The notes under the pieces: generated by a model
Seen by the model: the letters and a program-made list of their open reading frames with translations, nothing else
What the model was told of the DNA's origin: nothing
The model's database searches: none
In this document: in pieces, positions 4,258-7,782 of the stretch
How the letters are laid out: every line of letters starts with the position of its first letter
Position numbering within the stretch: the first letter of the stretch is position 1
Made by a program: the position numbers and the translations under genes
DNA from: Bacillota bacterium
GTDB lineage: Bacteria > Bacillota > Clostridia > Acetivibrionales > DSM-1351
Reading direction: 5' to 3'
Length of the DNA stretch: 7,782 nt
Assembly (NCBI GenBank): GCA_023443515.1
Contig: JAEZUC010000064.1
Coordinates: 1-7,782 of the forward strand

Positions 4258-5394
4258 CTACACATATTTAAACGCCTCGAACACCATATCCAGCATAGGC
4301 TTAAGCATTAGGTTTGCCAGTTCATACAGCAGTGGAGTAATACCCACGAATGCAGCAATATCCAACCAGTCCATGTCCTCATCGGCCGTGATCAATATTC
4401 CCTCTGCCTTGCTCCTACGGTTCTTGGCAAGTATATCCATAGCAAGCTTTTTATCAACGAGAGAATAAATCCTGATGGTATCAACCAGCTCCGACATTTT
4501 CTTATTTTTTGTTGCAGCTTTCAGGCTTTCTATAGCAAGCCTTCTATCCGTTTGAAACAGTTCTCTGCATTCTCTCATATGTTTTCTATACCGCCGTGAT
4601 CCTTTAGCCATCTGCTCCAGAATATCGGTGGTTTTGAATTCCTCCATGCTACCTAAAAGCTCAAAAATATTCTCCAGTCTGATAACCTCCTTACGATAAA
4701 CACTGCCAAGCAGGAGCCATTTCAGCATTAAAAATATTTCCGGTGAAAAGAAGGAAATCATGGCTATAAGGAAGATTTTCCAATCAAACAGATTTATTCT
4801 TTTCAATGCATACCAGGTAGAAAGGAATTTTTGGACATTATACTCTATATCTTCCTTATTGGAGGAATGGATCAGTCCCGGTATGATTTCCGAAAGGTGT
4901 TCCCTTTTAGACTTGTCGTCCATTTTCTCAAAATTACCTTCATGATTCACTCTATCCAGGATAGTATAATATAGGGAATAGTTATATCCGTTGTCAGAGC
5001 TGGATTTTTGAGGGTTGAAAGTCTGCAATACATCTATATTACTACCGGCTTTTGATATGATATTCACTTTTGTGATATCAAGATTTGTATAATTTATCAC
5101 TATTATAGTGGACGTAATCAGCACCATACAAAAAAATTTCACAACATACAGGGCCTGTAGAGATAGGTTTGTTTCAGAACATTTTAGGGATATCAGTCCA
5201 AATTTATTTAAAATAAAATTTTTATCTTTTGTAATGAAGTTAACAATGGCTTTTAAGCCTCGTATTTGTGTCAAATTTTCTAAATTGAACTCTTTAAGAG
5301 TTAGAAATCTTGACTCTCTTGGATACTTGCTCATGAAGATCCCTACCACTGCCAGAAAAAGTCCAATGACAGTCAAAATAAACATTGTTCTCAT
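4258..5394 (-). CDS. Probable TadC-like inner-membrane platform protein, 378 aa
   Basis: Membrane protein with hydrophobic segments near residues 5-21, 82-101 and 207-229, and a weaker one near 345-365. Between the last two lies a basic, helical cytoplasmic stretch (about 232-340). It contains ENIFELLGSMEEFKTTDILEQM and a repeated Arg/Lys-rich helix pattern like the T2SSF fold of TadB, TadC and GspF. Residues 102-200 form an unusually long polar insert that is probably outside the membrane. The gene starts 25 bases after the TadB-like gene. Its ATG (5392-5394) is preceded by AGGACGG at a normal distance. TadB and TadC homologs normally form the platform on which the ATPase acts, so position and topology support TadC. 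The sequence is divergent and I see no invariant motif. Confidence 0.6.
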   Translation of the reverse strand: MRTMFILTVIGLFLAVVGIFMSKYPRESRFLTLKEFNLENLTQIRGLKAIVNFITKDKNFILNKFGLISLKCSETNLSLQALYVVKFFCMVLITSTIIVINYTNLDITKVNIISKAGSNIDVLQTFNPQKSSSDNGYNYSLYYTILDRVNHEGNFEKMDDKSKREHLSEIIPGLIHSSNKEDIEYNVQKFLSTWYALKRINLFDWKIFLIAMISFFSPEIFLMLKWLLLGSVYRKEVIRLENIFELLGSMEEFKTTDILEQMAKGSRRYRKHMRECRELFQTDRRLAIESLKAATKNKKMSELVDTIRIYSLVDKKLAMDILAKNRRSKAEGILITADEDMDWLDIAAFVGITPLLYELANLMLKPMLDMVFEAFKYV

Positions 5395-5419
5395 AATTCA
5401 CCGTCCTATTTAAGTCTAA

Positions 5420-6355
5420 CTACATCTTTCTGAGGATTCTGACTACAACCAGGGACAGTACCGAAAAGGCTATAACTCTGCATATTGCTAGGTTTGTGTC
5501 AGGATCAATCAGGCTTACATCATTGCCAATAATCAATCTGTTAATCCAAAGTACGGCGGGTATACTGAGGATTGATGCACATACGGCGAATATCTCATAC
5601 CATAAAAGCCTTCTGTTTTTCTTTTTTTCAATACTAAGTTGAGTGGACATTGTATTGTTTAGCTTATATAGTTGTCCGATGAGATCTCCGCCGTTTTCTT
5701 TATAGTTTTGCAGCATAACAACAAAGATACTGAACCAGATATTATCAATCCTGTCTCTCATACTTTCTAACACTTTTTGGGTATCAGAACTGTCCGCTGC
5801 CTGAAGCATCAATCTACCAATATTTTTATTTACATTTCTACTACACTCTCTTAGTGCAGGCTTTATTTTGTTGTGTTCAAGGAAAGCACTTCTGAACTCA
5901 TCTATCAGCTTTGGGATCTGTGTGTTCATCCTGTATTTATGCAAATCAATTACTAGTGACAAAAGGTAATACGGAAGCACAATACTCATTACAATTATCA
6001 TTACCTTTACATACCATAGTTGACCGATTCTATTAAGCAGTAATATCAGGGTAATGCTAAACCCTGCCATAATTATTATCATTACATCCGAAATAGTGTT
6101 AAGAATTGAATCCTTTGAGAATGCAAATTCCAGATTGGTTTTATAGTGCTTTTTAATTCTTCTTATTACCGGCAGTTTCATTGTGAAGGAAAAAATATAT
6201 GCGAGTCTGCCTCTGCCACATATTTGGGTATTGCTTTTATTCAGCCTATTACCGCTTTTTTCATATACTTCCCAAAGAAGTCCGCACAACAAAAAAATTG
6301 CACCCATTGCCAGTGCAATAATGTAATAGTTAACATATTTAAGGATTTGATCCAT
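5420..6355 (-). CDS. TadB-like type II secretion F-domain protein, 311 aa
   Basis: Inner-membrane platform protein of a Tad/type II secretion-like machine, expected to contact the ATPase and the pilus base. Hydrophobic segments lie near residues 9-29, 90-107, 115-136, 253-275 and 288-307. The cytoplasmic region at about 138-250 has the T2SSF character: IPKLIDEFRSAFLEHNKIKPAL, then a helix and an ENGGDLIGQLYKL segment, similar to the 'GG.l...L..l' part of TadB proteins. I start at ATG 6353-6355 because AAAGGAGG (6362-6369) lies six bases upstream. An ATG at 6391 in the same frame has no ribosome site. The start lies inside the 60-codon extension of the ATPase frame, overlapping its end by 17 bases. 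This is a usual sign of translational coupling. Confidence 0.8.
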   Translation of the reverse strand: MDQILKYVNYYIIALAMGAIFLLCGLLWEVYEKSGNRLNKSNTQICGRGRLAYIFSFTMKLPVIRRIKKHYKTNLEFAFSKDSILNTISDVMIIIMAGFSITLILLLNRIGQLWYVKVMIIVMSIVLPYYLLSLVIDLHKYRMNTQIPKLIDEFRSAFLEHNKIKPALRECSRNVNKNIGRLMLQAADSSDTQKVLESMRDRIDNIWFSIFVVMLQNYKENGGDLIGQLYKLNNTMSTQLSIEKKKNRRLLWYEIFAVCASILSIPAVLWINRLIIGNDVSLIDPDTNLAICRVIAFSVLSLVVVRILRKM

Positions 6356-6521
6356 GAGGTTCCTCCTTTGCGTAGAAAAAGCAGTCCTCATCAGGTTTCA
6401 GTACAAACAATCCCTTCAGGTATTCCCTGTCCTCCTGAGTCATTTCAAATTCCATACATGAATTCAGGGTACTTTCGCTGATACCATTCCTGTTAACAAG
6501 GTATTTACCGCTAGCTTTATC
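6339..6521 (-). other. Coding-like continuation of the ATPase frame beyond its stop (60 codons)
   Basis: Directly after the TAA at 6522-6524 the same frame runs open for 60 codons (DKASGKYLVNR, then SESTLN, MTQEDREYLKGLF, and GSNP at the end) to a second TAA at 6339-6341. The text reads naturally on from the ATPase end: DLFI, stop, DKASGKY would become 'DLFIYDKASGKY' if the stop were TAT or TAC. VirB11/TadA-type ATPases of Clostridia commonly go on with such a tail. Codon choice matches the neighbours, and the overlap with the tadB-like start is typical of operon genes. An internal ATG (MEFEM, 6453-6455) has no ribosome site, so a separate small protein is less likely. Possible explanations are a nonsense mutation, a base-call error or stop read-through. 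Confidence 0.65.
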
Positions 6522-7782
6522 TTATATGAATAAATCACGTATTCCATAACTCATGTCTTCTTCGTTTGCAGTAATCTCTGCAAATTTATACACGTACCTG
6601 ACTCCCGTGTCCCTGTCAAGTTTGATCTGAATAACAAGGTCTATTGCATCGGCTATGTCGAAGCGTGCCTCCCTGTAATCCGTGTAAAATCCGGTCTGCA
6701 TCAGAAGCTTTCGTAGGTCATGTACAAGCCTTGGAATACTGGATGAATGGAATGTGCACATGCTGCCCCTTGCCTGTCTTAACATTGCATTAATCATTTC
6801 AAAGGCCTCCATATGGCTTCTGACTTCCCCGAATATTACAATATCACGGTTCAGGCGGAAAAATATCTCCATGATATCAGTAGGAGTGTATTTATCTGCA
6901 TACTGGAGCTCAATAACGTTTTTATCCGGATACTTTCCTGATATATTCAGCTCATGTATGTTCTCTGCCAGTCCTATGGCCAGATCATCATCCAGATTCT
7001 TTATTACGAGTTCATCCGCTGCGGTCGTTTTTCCTGATCCCATCTCTCCTATGATGGCAATGTTTCTACGGCCCTTGCTGCTTAATATTTTTAGAACCTC
7101 CATCATCTTTTGATGCATAAACCTGTTGCGGTCTTTCTTGCTTAATGACTTGTAAGCGAAAATGCGGATATTTACTACGTAATACCTTGACAATGGCGAG
7201 CGTAGCGCTGTTACCCTGGAGCCGTTTTCAAGGGTTGAGTATATTATGGGGTTTCCCTTGTTCATTTCCAGATTTGCGGTAGAAACTATTCTGTCCTCAA
7301 TAATTTTTGTGTATATTTCATTACTGTAAAATCTGAATTTAGGGTTTGGCACCTTACGCTTTATGCCCTTGTATTGGATCCATATGTAATCACTCCTCGT
7401 TGTGGCAACTTCGTTAAGCTCACTTTCAAATATGAGCTCATCCAGAATACTGAAACCAAATAACTCTTGATATACAATCTGTGCAAGCTTCTGGAGCTTC
7501 TTTTCAAAAGTGTCGTAGGTGCTTATGGAAAACTTCTGAAGATAGCCTTCGATTTCTGTATCAATCGGCTTTTTTATATTATCCTGTTTGCCTCCGGTAT
7601 AAATATTTTGATAATAATTCAAATGGTATTGCGAGATAATTTCATCAATATTTTTATGTGAGATTTCATCCATCTCACTCAAAATAAAGAAAACCATGTT
7701 TCTGGTAGTATCTCTGGCTTGTTCATCTCCCTCGGTAGCTCTGATTCTAAGCTCCTGTTCCCTGTCTGTTATCCGCTGCAGC
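6522..7782 (-). CDS. VirB11/CpaF/TadA-type secretion ATPase (5' end outside window)
   Basis: Motor ATPase that drives assembly of a Tad-like pilus or secretion system from the cytoplasmic face. The frame stays open to the window edge (LQRITDREQELRIRA before the first ATG at 7695-7697), so that ATG is internal and the gene is partial. Counting from that Met, the N-terminal domain covers about 1-200. Walker A GEMGSGKTT is at 217-225, an Asp-box-like segment GLAENIHEL at 242-250, and Walker B IVIFGE at 286-291. The His-box segment MCTFHSSS is at 313-320 (His317). The C-terminus at 391 is cut by a TAA, after which the frame continues for 60 codons. It is followed by tadB- and tadC-like genes in one direction. 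All catalytic motifs lie before the stop, so the shortened protein could still hydrolyse ATP. Confidence 0.9.
   Translation of the reverse strand, partial: LQRITDREQELRIRATEGDEQARDTTRNMVFFILSEMDEISHKNIDEIISQYHLNYYQNIYTGGKQDNIKKPIDTEIEGYLQKFSISTYDTFEKKLQKLAQIVYQELFGFSILDELIFESELNEVATTRSDYIWIQYKGIKRKVPNPKFRFYSNEIYTKIIEDRIVSTANLEMNKGNPIIYSTLENGSRVTALRSPLSRYYVVNIRIFAYKSLSKKDRNRFMHQKMMEVLKILSSKGRRNIAIIGEMGSGKTTAADELVIKNLDDDLAIGLAENIHELNISGKYPDKNVIELQYADKYTPTDIMEIFFRLNRDIVIFGEVRSHMEAFEMINAMLRQARGSMCTFHSSSIPRLVHDLRKLLMQTGFYTDYREARFDIADAIDLVIQIKLDRDTGVRYVYKFAEITANEEDMSYGIRDLFI

Noticed and set aside
6356..6391. ATG at 6391 as start of the TadB-like gene
   Set aside because: No ribosome site precedes it, whereas ATG 6353-6355 has AAAGGAGG six bases upstream; the extra 12 residues overlap the ATPase continuation.
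6339..6455. Separate 38-aa protein starting MEFEM
   Set aside because: No Shine-Dalgarno sequence precedes the ATG, and the frame is continuous with the ATPase frame, so it is better read as that gene's tail.
7695..7697. ATG here as the true start of the ATPase
   Set aside because: The frame is open and coding-like up to the window edge, and no ribosome site is seen before this ATG.
1..7782. CRISPR arrays, tRNA or rRNA genes, insertion sequences
   Set aside because: No regularly spaced repeats, cloverleaf-like segments, rRNA stretches or transposase frames were seen on either strand.

Overview
The window is low-GC DNA with strong AAGGAGG-type ribosome binding sites. It carries an S-layer-homology (SLH) protein gene and a divergent Tad-like (type II/IV secretion, pilus) cluster. 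This points to a Bacillota anaerobe of the Clostridia; a Ruminiclostridium or cellulolytic-Clostridium type is my guess. All protein genes with a visible product family lie on the minus strand, so biological order runs from high to low coordinates.

Right part (7782 to 4258): a secretion/pilus motor operon. It holds a VirB11/CpaF/TadA-type ATPase whose 5' end lies outside the window, a TadB-like inner-membrane platform protein, and a probable TadC-like partner. The ATPase frame stops at an ochre codon (6522-6524). It then continues in the same frame for 60 coding-looking codons that overlap the tadB-like start, so the stop looks like an interruption of a longer gene.

Middle (4257 to 3716): a small exported protein with eight paired cysteines. 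It has its own sigma-A-like promoter and two tandem intrinsic terminators, and looks like an independent unit set between the motor genes and the pilin-like genes.

Left-middle (3655 to 1875): a tightly packed run of small membrane-anchored proteins. Two are short pilin-like paralogs (67 and 51 aa), followed by a 153-aa protein with a similar N-terminus, a TadE/G-like pseudopilin-type protein, and a small multi-spanning membrane protein. Several starts are GTG or TTG, and several genes overlap. These probably supply the fibre or minor-pilin components that the motor genes assemble.

Region 1874 to 1482 looks like a gene desert but holds a compact type I toxin-antitoxin locus. A 33-aa holin-like hydrophobic toxin is on the minus strand. 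A convergent RNA of about 95 nt on the plus strand starts at an extended -10 promoter and ends at a hairpin terminator that overlaps the toxin stop codon. The 5' portions of both RNAs share a homologous, hairpin-forming domain (inverted repeats at 1565-1599 and 1780-1811).

Left end (1481 to 1): a secreted SLH-domain protein, then possibly the first codons of another gene running off the window.
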